DNA of 64,000 nt from Calendula officinalis. Its lineage: Eukaryota; Streptophyta; Magnoliopsida; Asterales; Asteraceae. Under the pieces are notes generated by a model. It was not told the DNA's origin. It saw nothing but the letters and a program-made list of their open reading frames with translations, and did not search any database. Made by a program: the position numbers and the translations under genes. The stretch lies in NCBI GenBank assembly GCA_963853835.1, contig OY970823.1, forward strand, positions 10,000,001-10,064,000. Direction: 5' to 3'. Shown piece by piece: positions 24,907-36,900 of this stretch. Positions within the stretch are counted from its first letter, which is position 1, and each line of letters begins with the position of its first letter.

Positions 24907-25149
24907 TCACATCTGACTGATACTGAGCAGATTGTGTTTAAGACCTTCTACATAGGCAACTCTTTTAAAAATTATGTTGCCTGCCTTGATTACACCATAA
25001 CCTCTTGTTTTTCCAATAGAATCATCTCCAAATTTGACAGAAGGACCCTTCTCTGGTGTATAATTAAGAAGGTACTCCATACTGCCAGTCATGTGTCTTG
25101 AGCAGCCACTATCTAAGTACCATTTCCTGTCACCCTGCACAAGAAACAA
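24907..25149 (-). pseudogene. Element B aspartic protease segment
   Basis: Contains WYLDSGCSRHMTG, the DSG catalytic motif of the copia protease, and VEGLKHNLLSISQM at its C-terminal boundary. Separated from integrase by a stop near 24773-24775 and a frame difference. Confidence 0.85.
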
Positions 25150-25157
25150 AATAAAGA

Positions 25158-27736
25158 TTAATTCTTTTTAGGAACCCATTTTTGAATGGGACCTTTGGTA
25201 GGAGAAACAGGGATAGACCTGATCTCTTTTATTGAAGAGGTCAGTATCATTTTAGGAGAAACCTTGGAGGTTTTCTTGGGTGATACTGACTTTGTTTCTC
25301 TCCTTTTCTTTGGTACTGAGTACCTAGGATTCGAGAGATCAGTCCAGCATTCATCTCCTTTATGACCAGTGTGATGACATCTATAACATTTTCTAGGTCT
25401 GTTTCTGAACATGTTTTCATAAGGAATTTTAGAAAACTATTTAACTTTTGGTAGATCAGTATTAGTGAGTTTTGCAAACTTTTGACTTAAGACTTTAATC
25501 TGATCACCAATAGATTTTAAAATGTTATTTTTGTCATGTTTTAATGGAGTATTAATTTTATGTTTAACTCATTTCGAAGGAGATGATACTGGGTCTTATT
25601 TTTATTAGGCATGGAAGTCTTTTTATCATTTAACTTCTTGATTTTGCCACTTGAAGATCCTGTTGAAGTTGTTTTCTTTTTATCATGTTTTAGAATGACA
25701 ACTTGAACAGGTTCTTTAGATTCTTGAGTAGTTGACTTTGCTGTTCCTGTAGATTCAGTATTAGTTAAAACATTTTGAGTAGTAGTGGTTTTCTTTTCTA
25801 TAGACTCAGGGTCTTTATATATCTCAAAAGTAGTTGTGTTAAATAAAACTTCAAATGGTGGAACAGCAGAAGTGTCATATTGTACAATTTCAAGGTCAGT
25901 ATCAAAAATTTCTTTTTCAGGAAATTCAATACTGAGCTCTTGTAGTTCAGTATAGCACTTAGAACAGATGGAAGGACCAATTGATTTGTCAAAAATGATT
26001 TTATCCTCATCATCTGACTCAGTTTGACAACCTACTTCACAAAAAGTTTTTGCTTTTACAAACTGAATAGGGTTCATTTCAGAAAATTCTTCAAATAAAT
26101 CAGAAAAATTATTTCTATTTTTTAACTGAGGATCAACACCAAGTGCAGCCCTTACATTTTCTGGAAATTGTTGATTTAGACATTTATTTAATTTAATAGA
26201 TGCATTTCCCCAAGATTTACACTGATTTTCAAATTTTTCTTTTTCTAATTTGTGTAAATGAGCTTTATCAGCTAATCTTTGGTTAATGTCTTGTAAGTTT
26301 AAAAAATTTAGTTCTAAATATTTAAATTTTGCTAATTTATCTAAGTGTTCATTATTTACCCTTTCAAGTTCAAGAATTGTTAATTTTAAAGCATTTTCTC
26401 TCTGTATTAAAGTTTTAAGATCAACAATCATATACTCAAAAATCTTTTCCTTTTCATTCACTGAATAAGTTTGAAAGGAACTCACCTTGTACAACTGAGT
26501 GGAATCCCAGTCAGTATGAACACTCATCCTCTCAGCTTCTTTGATATCTTTTTCAAAGGAGCTCTTCAAATCATCTTCAGTGAAAGCCATAAAGGCTTTG
26601 TTTTCAACCTCTTCCTCATCATCACTGAGCTCTTCATCCATCCAAGCTTCAGAGTAAAGTGCTTGATGAGGTGCTCCATTCCCTGCTGCATTCTTGCCCT
26701 TGCTCTAGATCTTTAGCTTGACATATTTGTCTCTATACCGTTTAGCTCGGTATGCAATCTTGTCATTCTGATCAGTTTCAGTTGACTTAGTATGACAATT
26801 AGCAGCAATGTGCCCAGGATTTCCACACCTATAGCAAAGACCTGATCTTGGGTCAGTATTGGAAGAGCTAACACCAAGCCTCTTCTTTTTCAACTGATCC
26901 AGCTTCATAGACATAAGAGCCATTTGAGATTCAAGCTCTTCTGCCTCAGCATCAGCAAGATCAACTTCTGGTTCTTCTGGCTCAGTCACAGTATATGCCT
27001 GTTGCACAACTAGAGCCATGCCAGTGGAAGACTTGTCAGTTTTCTTCCAGTTGATCAGTCTTGCAGCATTATTCTCCTCATGATTCAATATTAGACCATA
27101 CAAAGTTTGAAGAGTGTATGACTCAATGTTGTTAGCAGCATTGACAGAATTTGTCATGTCAAGAAATTGTTGAGGAAGACTATCCTAGAACTTTTGAACA
27201 AGCTCTCCTTCCTCTTTCACAATGCCTACACTGATTAAATCATGGATAACAGTATTGAATCTGTTATAGAGAGTGGTGATGTCTTCATTAGGAGTTGAGA
27301 AGAAGTTTTCACATTTTCTTCCAATGTTGCTTTTTCTTTGCAACTTCAGCTTTGTTGTGCCTTCATAGGTGACTGATAGGCTGTCCCACATAGCCTTTGC
27401 TGTTGGCAATTTCATAATTGCATTAAGTATTTCTTTGGTAACAACATTACCAATCACCCCATTTGCTCTTGAGTCTAGACTGAATAACTGACGGTCAGTA
27501 TCAGTCCAGGTGTGTTTCAGTTTTGGAACTGTCCTTGTGCTCTCAGGAGCATCATCAGTAGCAGCAACGGGTTCCACAGTTTGTGGAATGATGGGACCAT
27601 CATTCAGCACAGTGAGCATCTCATGGTGAATAGATTCAAGATACCACTGAGCTTTAAGCTTCCATTGATGAAAGTCCTTTCCATCAAAGATGGGCACTCC
27701 CTTACCAGACATAACCGGTGCTATGATAGTAGACAT
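25158..27736 (-). pseudogene. Element B Gag with two zinc knuckles and coiled coil
   Basis: The start at 27736 (MSTIIAPVMSGKGVPIFDG) leads into the gag region (FHQWKLKAQWYLES). In-frame stops at 27185 and 26705 are single nonsense codons: the 27185-27736, 26705-27157 and 25541-26641 stretches share one frame. The first knuckle is CYRCGNPGHIAANC (near 26810-26850). A long Lys/Glu/Leu-rich segment (about 26210-26460) looks like a coiled coil. After a frameshift near 25541 a second knuckle reads CYRCHHTGHKGDEC (about 25345-25390). Long Gags with more than one knuckle fit the Sirevirus lineage. Confidence 0.82.
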
Positions 27737-27821
27737 TTTTGGATTTTTGAGTATTGGAGGGATAAATATAGGGAATGGCTGCCAGGGTTATAGATCGACT
27801 AAATAAAGATTAATTTAGCCT

Positions 27822-27833
27822 GCTCTGATACCA
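27822..27833 (-). other. Primer binding site of element B
   Basis: Minus strand TGGTATCAGAGC, two bases from the LTR border at 27836. Confidence 0.9.
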
Positions 27834-27835
27834 GT

Positions 27836-28332
27836 TGTTAGGTCACAACAACCCTGGTTTATAAAGTTAATTGATAGAATATTATACTAAGTGAAATATT
27901 AAAGTGATAACATAAGAATATAGTCAATGTATAAATCCACGAAGTGTGGCTTGTTACGTAATAACAAGACCACTGATCAATTACAAAAGACGTGAATATA
28001 AGTTCGTGAATTGGTGAGTACTCCTTTGCAAGGTGATCTCTATTTATAATGTTTATAGAGATCTTACATGATGGCAAAGGAGTAACCGAAGGGCTAAACT
28101 AAGGAAATGACTAAGATCAAGGGATTTGATCTTAGTCCGTTACAATACTGACTTGTAACTCAGTCCTTCTACTCAGTATTGGTTTTCCAATACTGAGTAC
28201 TGATACTGAGTGGCCAATACTGGCCAAACTCAGTATCACTCCTAACTTAGCTAATTCAATCTACATTTTAATCTAAGCTAGATTGTTTTGTTATCCTGAG
28301 ATTCAAAAGGGGCAAGGCTTTTTGCCTTAACA
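27836..28332 (-). repeat. 5' LTR of element B, 497 bp
   Basis: Complete LTR, TGTTAGGTCACAAC to GCCTTAACA. A short TATTTATAATGTTTATAGAG segment near 28041 could serve as TATA region on either strand. Confidence 0.88.
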
Positions 28333-28337
28333 ACAAG

Positions 28338-29276
28338 TAGTTGTACATTTACTAGTTGAGTAAATATACAATGTGTTAATAGATTATCCATGATATGATT
28401 TAAGGCTATTAAATCATATAGTAATTGGATAATATTATTGTGTAAATTATATAAAGGTTATTATATAATTAACTATTAAAAGTATAAATACAAGTATATA
28501 TAATTCGTGTATATGGGTACCGAATTATTAGTGTGTTAATACTAGACATTTAATAGTTAAGTGCAACAACAATAAACTAGTTAAACTATAAGGGATGGAA
28601 GTGTAAATGGATAAGTTTAATTAAGAGATTAATCTTAACTAAACTAGAAGGGCCCTAAGTGAAAGTCCATCTATTATAAATAGAGGGCTTAGGCATCACT
28701 TATTAGGTTACACCTTAGAAGCCGAATCCCTTGCCCACTTTCCTCCTATTCGGCCGAACCAAGAACACCATCACTTGGTGTTCTTCTTTCTTTGTGTTCT
28801 TCGTTCGTTCTTCGTGTTCTTCAAGTCTTGAAGTTCCAAGTTCGTTGCAAATGATCATCTAGAGGATCATTCGTCGTGTTCATCATCAGTGGACATATCT
28901 TAAGCGTTAACCTAAGGTATGATTCATGGAACACTCTTCCTCCTTTTCCTCTTGTTCGAAGTCGAACCAAGAACCCTAGGGTTCTTGGTAGTAGTCGACG
29001 AACACACACAAGTGTGTGTGTGTGTGTGTGTGTGTTCGAGTTCTTCGTACAAGGTTTCTTTCTTGTTAACCTAATCTAGATTTCCAACATCCTAATCCTT
29101 TAGGGTTTAAGGATTAGGTTTAATCCCAGTTCCACATCTAGGGATTAAATTAGCTAGTTGTTTTTAACCGGTCAAGAACAAGTTCATGTTCTTGGTCAGT
29201 CATGGTTCGAATCAAGTATACTAGGAGGTCGATCCTATGGGTCGATCAGTCGCATGGCGCGTAGTGAAACCCTACA
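28338..29276 (+). repeat. 3' LTR of element A, second piece
   Basis: Continues the LTR from TAGTTGTACATT to GAAACCCTACA, aligned with 15275-16218. It is followed by TSD ATCAT and the resumed G1 LTR. Confidence 0.9.
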
Positions 29277-30811
29277 ATCATCTCATTCTTACCATAAGTC
29301 ATCAATTATTCCAATCAAAGCCTTCGGCTATCACATCAATCATCAAACAAGTTAGTTATCTAATAATAACTATATATAACTAGTTCAACACAGTGTGAAC
29401 GTACATGTATGGTCCCATAGACCCAATCATAAGCAGCACACATCTACTTCTACATCTATGAACCCTATGAGGTTCATATTTACTTATTTCATATGAACCC
29501 TATGAGGTTCATATTTACTTATTTCAAATTTACTTATTTCATAAGATATCGTAATAGTTTTATCTCTTCGTTGACTATAATACATAATTATTACTAGTCA
29601 CATCATATTCATTTTCATATATATATATATATATATATTCTTTACTTTTATTAGTAAATCTTACCAATAGATATTCACTACAATAAAATCATTCCCAATT
29701 GCTTTACTAATACATATTTATTAATAAAGATTCAATATACGTTCTTTTACTCAATAATTTTATTATTATGATTCATGAATAAAGATTCCATAATTACTTT
29801 AGTTTACCATTCTTACTTCCAAAAATCATCAATCATACTAGACTTATTCTAGTATCACATTTTACATATTTTCTTATCATTTTCAATCACTGTCTTTATA
29901 AAATATTTATTAATAAAGACCCATAAGAATATCATATGTATTTTCAAAAACTCTTTGCTATGTACCCAGTTTAAAAGTCTCATGTACTCACCTTAGCGAT
30001 AGCTAAATTTATATCGTGTTCATCAACACGAATCCTTGCTTTCCGCCTTTGGAATATCTCCAACCTTTAGGTTCTTGCAACCTATCAACATAATAATCAC
30101 ATTTCTAGTTATCCTTAATAACTAGATAACACATAATTTCTATTTTCATCTTTAACCACCAAGTTCATCCAACTTGGTGGAATCCCAAAATCTTAGTTCC
30201 AAGGTTTCACCAACGAAACCCAAACCCAACCACAACCCAAGGTCGGCATCATTAGTCTCCAATATTAGTCTCCAATATTAGTCTCATAACGCTAATTAGT
30301 CACCAACACCCTTTTCCCCAAATTTTGGTGACATTCAAAACCCTAGGTTTAACCAATCTTAATATTCTTACAAATCTTAAGCATACACTTCTTTTATTTG
30401 TTAAAATACCATCTATTAAATGTATACAACCTTTATTCAACCATTAATCATAAACCCAAGAACTAGGGTTTCAAACCCAAGCTTACAAATCCATGGATCT
30501 AAAGCTACAACTACAAAGGAGTGAAGATTTACCTTGATCTTCGACAATAGAAGCAAAATCACTTGATTCAGACCCCAAAATCGGCTCCAAATGACCTTTT
30601 CCACTCAAAATATGTATAAGAACTTAGAGACGGAGTTAGGGTTTCATTTTTGGCACTTAATGGCCAAAAACCCGTATTTAAGGTGTTCCAGACAAAAATC
30701 AGCAGTAATTGATCAGCATTAACTGGGTCAGCACTAACAGAGTCAGCACTAACTGATCAGCACTAACTGGATCAGCACTAACGGAATCAACACTAACGGA
30801 ATCAGCACTAA
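29277..30811 (-). repeat. Right (5') LTR of G1, second piece
   Basis: Aligned with 9258-10750 of the left LTR. It includes a local duplication of CATATGA.CCCTATGAGGTTC (29455-29505) and one of AGTCTCCAATATT (30247-30280), neither present on the left. It ends in the minisatellite at the Harbinger-like insertion. Confidence 0.88.
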
Positions 30812-31942
30812 GGTGCTGTTTGTTTTTTCAGAGCAAAAAGATCTGCTGTCTGCGGACCACATCTGCCAGCTGCTGCAGGTTCTGAGATGGACCAAATGTC
30901 TGCAGTCTGCAAGAATCCTGTTGTTTGTTTTTTAACATTTGCAGACTGCTTAAATAAACTAAAATATAAAATATTCTCCATCTTACAAAATTGAAATAAT
31001 CCACAACAAATAACAATATACTTTAAAGACTTCCATACAACATAAGATGAAATCCAATTTATGCATATCAAAGAAATCCAATTTCTACATAACCAATGAC
31101 ATCGTACAACTACTCTGTGTGATACCTCAATTAGAAAGACTTCCAAAGATAAGATGAAATCCAATTTCAACATAATCATATGACAATAATACTGTTAAAT
31201 TAGACTTTATAAAAATTTCAGAGATGAACGAGAGATGCACAATGGTTTGTTTGCAATGAAAAGCAAGTCAATAAACATACACACATAAATATACTCGATT
31301 TTCTAATTTCATGTTAACCAGACAAGATCTACAAGCATACGTGATGATTTAAGGTCATAAAAATTGAAGTTTCGAACTGAATTTTACAAACCCAATCAGA
31401 AAGATTACTGGTAAACAATCACCGTCGACCATCATTAGAGACAGAGCGGCGGAGAGAGTGCCGGAAGAGAGAGCGGCGCAGAGAGAGGAGAAGGCGATAG
31501 AGAGCGGTGGAGAGAGATCAATGGACAGAGAAGGGAGACGGAGAAGAAGGCAGATAGAAGGGCGACGGGCGACGGAATACCTATTGTTTGGGGAGACGAC
31601 TGACGGAGAACAATCACGACGGCGGCGATGGGTTGAGTTCCGGCAGACGAAGGTTGAAGACCTTGGGCGTCGATGATTTGGGCTGGAGATGGAGAAGTGA
31701 AGAGGGGTGAGGAAGAGAGGCGGGGGGAGGAGGCTGACCTCTTTCTAATTCTTTTCTTTTTTTACCCCAGAAGACCCAAAAAGCTATATTACAAGTCTGT
31801 GTGGTACAGATCTTGGGCGGATCTTTTTTTGTCTGCGAGCTTCCAAAAAACAAACGTCTGCGGGGGTGCTTTTCTGCCTGTGGTCTACGCCACGCAGACA
31901 AAAGACCCTACGCAGACCTTTTTGCAAAAAAAAAACATCACC
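30812..31942. mobile_element. PIF/Harbinger-like non-autonomous element (1131 bp)
   Basis: Ends GGTGCTGTTTGTTTTTT and, reverse complemented, GGTGATGTTTTTTTTTT form the terminal inverted repeat. The 3-bp TSD TAA flanks both sides (30809-30811 and 31943-31945), as expected for PIF/Harbinger. CTGTCTGCGG and TCTGCAG-type motifs occur near the left end and GCAGAC motifs near the right. The interior has no DDE transposase. A 31430-31740 GA-rich, GC-richer block differs in composition from the rest and may be a remnant of the parent element or of captured sequence. It splits the G1 minisatellite. Confidence 0.75.
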
Positions 31943-32125
31943 TAACTGATCAGCACTAACGGAATCAGCGCTAATGGAATCAGCACTAACGGAATCAGCA
32001 CTAACGGAATCAGCACTAACGGAACCAAATGACACGAAACCAATTTCTACGTTCTTTAAATGATTTATCCTTATATATCATATTTTTATAAAATTTAGTT
32101 ATTTACAAAAATTCGGGTCGTTACA
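31943..32125 (-). repeat. Right (5') LTR of G1, last piece
   Basis: The remaining minisatellite copies, then the LTR end ...TTCGGGTCGTTACA and TSD ATCGA. About 60 bp present at 10896-10955 of the left LTR (the segment with TTTCGTCCATGAC) is missing here. Confidence 0.85.
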
Positions 32126-32130
32126 ATCGA

Positions 32131-33236
32131 TCTTGGATTTTCCGAACGGCAACAAAAATGGATTATCTTGAGCCAAATCAAGACTTCGATGATCTTCCTG
32201 AAATCGATGAAGCCAGGGCCCTTGTTCTTTCGCATATCAAATACCGGGAGTCGTTCTCAGCAGGCATATCAAGAACTAAAATGAATCCCCTATGGTCTGC
32301 ATTCTTCATGACGGTCTCCCAATGCCTAACCAGCAAAACAGGGGGATTTGATGCTGTCTCCGAACATGCTTTTATTTTAGGATCTGACCTATTTTCATAT
32401 ACACGGATCGACTATGCATCTCGTGTCTTTTTGCAGTTGTATCAAAAAGTTAGTGCTCCGCAAAGGGACAGTCTGGTACATTTCCCTCGCTTTCTCTGTA
32501 TGGTGTTCTTACAATCTCTAGGGGAAGAGGCTTTCTATGCAAACGTTGGGCCTCATTTCACATCAGGTGACGTAGGTGACTCGAACTTCACCAGTCAAGG
32601 AAGAGAGGAGGCTCCCAATCTTCCTCCAAGCATGTTAATGTTTATCAGCTCTCCTCCACCCAGTCCCCTAGAGAAGAGGCACCGGGTTCAATAAACAGTG
32701 CCTCACACACACACACACCCTTCCAATTTTGAACAACATAGCTCCCACCACTCTCCACCACATCAGAAATCCTCCGCTCGATCCTTACTTCAAACTCCAC
32801 AAACACAACGTTACTCGTTCAGAAACTCAACTACCAGGAATCGTCAACCTATGACCGGGTCCGACAAAGGTTGGTTGATTGCTGATCCCCTGGATTTGGA
32901 GGAAAGTGCTGACCACATGGATGTCACCCCCGAAAACGATGCAACTTCTAAATCACCTCAACCTACACTTGAAAGATCTCTAGTTGATGCAACAAACTCT
33001 CCCGAACGATCCGCTGAATCACCCGCCGCAAACTCTCAAACAATTCCAAGCTTAGCTCCTACTGACGTTCCTGAATGCTCCAGGAGACGTAAAAAGTCCA
33101 CAGTTCTCAAAACTTTCAAACATTGTGGTACTCTCATGAACTATTGCGGTACGATCAATGCTAACAACCGGTTTCTCAACAAGACTCAGAGGGCTCTGAA
33201 CAAATAACAGGCCATTCTGACAAAAAATCTGCAGAC
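32131..33236 (+). pseudogene. S1 extra 3' ORF, central piece
   Basis: Continues the S1 ORF after G1. One frame runs from 32131 to 33207, broken by TAA at 32692-32694. It contains PLWSAFFMTVSQCLTSKTGGFD and RIDYASRVFLQLYQK, which recall a protein family found in this position in many dicot Sirevirus-like elements. The second half is Ser/Pro/Thr-rich (PHTHTHPSNFEQH) and then basic (RRRKKSTVLKTFK). A further TAA is at 33205. Not a host gene. Confidence 0.7.
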
Positions 33237-34376
33237 TGAAGGATTTATGTGCACAGTTAGTCAACATATGATGATACATCCATGCCTACGAAACACTTAA
33301 GGGTCACACCGGTGAGTGCATGTAATACGAGCAAGTTACACAATGATACTACGAAGAGGAATGATTCATAATAGTCATTATGAATCAGTTAAGTATTAAG
33401 TTAAGTTTAACTTATTACTAGATTAGTTTAACTAACAAATTAATACAAGAAGTTGTACATTTACTAGTTGAGTAAATATGCAATGTGTTAATTATAGATT
33501 ATCCATGATATGATTTAAAGTTATTAAATCATATAGTAATTGGATAATATTGTTGTATAAATTATATAAAGGTTATTATATAATTAATTATTTAAAGTAT
33601 AAATACAAGTATATAATTCGTGTATATGGGTACCAAATTATTAGTGTATTAATACTAGACATTTAATAGTTAAGTGCAACAATAATAAACTAGTTAAAAC
33701 TATAAGGGATGGAAGTGTAAAAAGGAAGTTTAATTAAGAAGTTATTCATAATTAAACTAGAAGGGTTTTATGTGTAAGATCTTCTATTATAAATAGATGG
33801 CTTATGGCTTAAACCTAGATGTTGATTCCTTACCTCTTTACACGAAATCCCCTCCCCCTTTGTTCCTCTCGATCGGCCGAACACAACACAAGAACATAAG
33901 TCTTCGTGTTCATCGTGTTCTTCGTTCGTTCTTCGTGTTCTTCAAGTATTGAAGAAAAGATCGTTGCAAGTGATCAACTAGATCGCTCGTCATGTTCATC
34001 ATCAGTGGATCTATCTTAAGCATTAACCTAAGGTATGTTTCATGGAACATACTTTCTTCTTCTCCTTTTGTACGATCAAACGAGAACACCAAGAACCCTA
34101 GGGTTCTTGGTGAGTGTTCGACGAACACACACAAGCTTTGTGTGTATTCGAGTTTTTCGTACAAGGTTTCTTTCTTGTTAATCTAATCTAGATTTCCAAC
34201 ATCCCAATCCTTTAGGGTTTAAGGATTAGGTTTAATCCCACTTCCACTTTTAGGGATTAAATCAGCTAGTTGGTTTCAACCGGTCAAAAACAAGTTCATG
34301 TACTTGATCAGTGTGGTCGAACCAAGCATACTAGGAGGTTGACCCAAGTGGTCGATCAGTGTTGTGAAACCCTACA
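33237..34376 (+). repeat. 5' LTR of element C
   Basis: 1140 bp, TGAAGGATTTATGTGCAC to GAAACCCTACA. It has a TATAAATAGATGG box near 33790. It lacks the long GT run of A, with ACACACACAAGCTTTGTGTGT at the same place. Confidence 0.9.
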
Positions 34377-34377
34377 G

Positions 34378-34389
34378 TGGTATCAGAGC
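34378..34389 (+). other. Primer binding site of element C
   Basis: TGGTATCAGAGC immediately inside the LTR. Confidence 0.9.
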
Positions 34390-36900
34390 GTTGGTTTAGA
34401 AATCTAAACTAGATTAACAAAGGTTGTTTGTTTACTTTAATTACAAGTTTTTTTTGTTCCAAGTTTTTTTTTTCTTCTTCTTCTTAGATTTCGAAAAGGG
34501 TAAGAACCCTAGGACCAAGAATATTAAACTATTCTAGTTTAATTGGTCAAAAGGTTTCTAATACCCTAGAAATTTCGAAAATTGTAAAGAACCCTAGGAT
34601 CAAGTATCTTAAACAAGATTTGTTTAATTGATCAAAAAAGACTTCTTTTCTTAACCCTAGTATTTCGAAATTGGAAGAACCCTATGATCAAGAATATCAA
34701 AGTTCTTGATCAATAGGATTCTTTCCTTATTGATTGATCATCAAAATCTAGGACCAAGTATGTTAAACCAAGTTTTGGTTTAATTGGTCAAAAAGGATTC
34801 TTTCCTTTTCTCAAGATTTCGAAATCAAGGAGGTTACTTGGACACCAAGTATATTAAACTAGCATAGTATAATTGGTGGAAACGTTTCTTAGTATTAAGA
34901 ATTCGAAACCCTAAAGAACCCTAGAACATTAAACTAGTTCATGTTTAATAGTTTAAAAGAATTAATTAGGATAATAATCTAAAACCTAGATAATTAAACA
35001 AGTTTATGTTTAATAGGTTTAATTATTATTTTGATAGATTTATTAAGACTAGTTCTTTAAACCTAGAAACTTAGACAAAGTTTATTGTTTAGATAGGATT
35101 GATTAAAATTAATCTTTTAATAAAATAATGTATTTGATCAAGAAAGTCAAAACCCTAGTTTTGATTGATCAAGAACAAGATTAGGGTTTTATCTAATTAA
35201 TTTAGGGAATAAATGAGGATTAAAAGAAAAAGGGTGTTAATTTTTAAGTTCTAAAATTAACAAGGTGTATTTAATTATTTATATATATGTATTAAAATTT
35301 TCGGAATTTTTAATTATTAAGTAAAATTGAATTTTAAAAGGTATAATAAGTTTATACGTATTTTAATTAGATTAAGTTAAAATACATACGTATAAATTAG
35401 ATGTAATATTCTTATTAGAATGTTACAAGTTTATTATAAAAATATACATATATATGAATATATATTAAATACAAGATAAAATGGAACAATTAAAAGGTAA
35501 TGTTATTTTGATCTTAAAGGATAATATTATAGCTAGTTATTGTATAAGTTATAATATAATTAAAACTAGAAAGTACAAAGTTATGATTTCATTATAACTA
35601 GAAATTGTACAAGTTAAAATTATATGATTAACTAGAAATATACAAAGTTATATATATATTGAGATGTATAAAGTTATAAGTTATTATAGCTAGATAATTA
35701 TACAAGTATAATATAAGTATTTTACAAGTCATGTGATATACTAGATTAATGATCAAGGATAAATAACAAGAACCTATATTTAACTAGTTTAAGTTAAATA
35801 TAAGAAAGGTTTAAACAAACTAAGAATTATTATATATAGTCTTTATATAATAAGTTTATTAGTTTCACCAAGTATAAACAGGTGATTGTGTTAGTTTAAG
35901 CTCCATCATGGTTGTTGGAGCTAGTGGGTGCTACATAAGAAAATCACAAAGTTTGTAAGTGTGTCGTTAAGACATAAGATTTGGTCGAATCTAATAAGTC
36001 AAAACAAATGTCTAATTTCGTTATTAGACGTATGAAAAACTAGATGTGTTAAACTAGATTTATGATTCAAGTTTATGAATCATAATAGGATTAAAAGTTT
36101 AACATAAGTTTTAAAAGTTTTTCAAGTAAGATAAAACAAGTAAGTTTTATTATTGATAAATGTTTCTCACAAAACCTAGTAAAACGTTTTGTACACCTCG
36201 TTTTAGATATACATATAAAATCGCGCAATTCTTGAAACTATAAGTTTTAAAGAATAGTTCTTAAGATTTAAAAAAAGGTGTCTTATAGAATTCTTAAATT
36301 CACAAGTCACACATTTTAAACAAGGATTAAGATTGAAATAAAGGTTTAAGTTTAGTTTAAGACTTAAACAAACCCAAAAAAATCTTAGATCGAAGTACTA
36401 TCCACCTAATGGAACACCTCACTTGTTAAATGATATTCATATTGTAAGGATAAAGAACCTTAGATATGGATTCAAATCATTGCGAGTGTCAGGGTGCGTA
36501 AGGTTCTGTGATAATCGGGAGTCCCGGCATAGAGCATCGCACTATCTTAGATGGTCTGATCTACTTTGGTGATAATCGGGAGTCCCGGCCCAAAAAGTAC
36601 TTTAGTAGAATAAACATACTAGACTTTATTACTAACTTAGAAATGTACAATTAGATTGTACAAGGTTATAATAAGTTATAAGTCAAAAGATTCTACGACC
36701 CCTAGGAATCGTGTCAAGTCTTGATACGATCGGTAAGGATGTTACCTACCAGAAACAGCATGTCTCGTCGGGAAGTGCCCAAACCTTGCGGCGAGAATGT
36801 GATATATGGATCCTAGGCCTAAAATATTAATTATGGGTTTATAATATATTTTAGAGAATGTTTATTGATGATTACTAATTAAACTGGGTTTGATTTGTAG
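34390..36900 (+). other. Leader of element C
   Basis: Non-coding and closely parallel to the leader of A, including the repeated GAACCCTAGGATCAAG units and the conserved terminal block with GATAATCGGGAGTCCCGG (36510-36590) and CCTACCAGAAACAGCATG (about 36744). Confidence 0.75.

Larger units (their letters stand above)
22339..28332 (-). mobile_element. Sirevirus-like copia element B
   Basis: Minus-strand element with TSD ACAAG (22334-22338 and 28333-28337). Its ends are TGTTAGGTCACAAC and GCCTTAACA. Order in element sense: 5' LTR, PBS, gag with two zinc knuckles, protease, integrase, first part of RT, truncated 3' LTR. A deletion joins the RT at its catalytic motif to the inside of the 3' LTR. 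It removed the rest of RT, RNase H, any 3' ORF, the PPT and about 65 bp of LTR. Youngest LTR layer in this arm of the nest. The LTRs are very similar where both exist. Confidence 0.88.
15061..29276 (+). mobile_element. Gag-only LTR element A (TR-GAG-like)
   Basis: LTRs at 15061-16218 and 22126-29276 (the second split by element B). TSD is ATCAT (15056-15060 and 29277-29281). It has a primer site after the 5' LTR, and the PPT region GCACAAGTGGGAGTC stands before the 3' LTR. Between leader and 3' LTR there is only gag and non-coding sequence. No protease, integrase or RT motif occurs in 19777-22125. This fits the TR-GAG class, non-autonomous elements with LTRs and only gag. The 5' terminal TG is TT here. 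Element C is a second copy, and D shares termini, PPT, PBS and a leader block. Confidence 0.85.
8428..32125 (-). mobile_element. Ty3/gypsy-type LTR element G1 with no gag-pol
   Basis: The LTR borders are TGTAACACCC... and ...GGGTCGTTACA, flanked by TSD ATCGA at 8423-8427 and 32126-32130. Minus orientation is set by the primer site at 14205-14216 beside the right LTR and the polypurine tract at 11037-11055 beside the left LTR. The LTRs are about 2.6 kb. The internal region is only about 3.2 kb with no recognisable gag or pol, so this is a large non-autonomous (LARD-like) or internally deleted derivative. LTR ends, PPT and PBS resemble Tekay/Del-type chromoviruses, but the clade is inferred. 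The right LTR was later split by element A and a Harbinger-like element. Confidence 0.85.

Noticed and set aside
30808..31179. 123-aa minus-strand ORF in the Harbinger-like element
   Set aside because: It spans the terminal repeat and AT-rich interior, and has no transposase motif.
32158..33207. A host gene with two ORFs between the repeats
   Set aside because: The sequence joins S1 pieces on both sides through exact TSDs and fits the extra 3' ORF of a Sirevirus, not a host locus.
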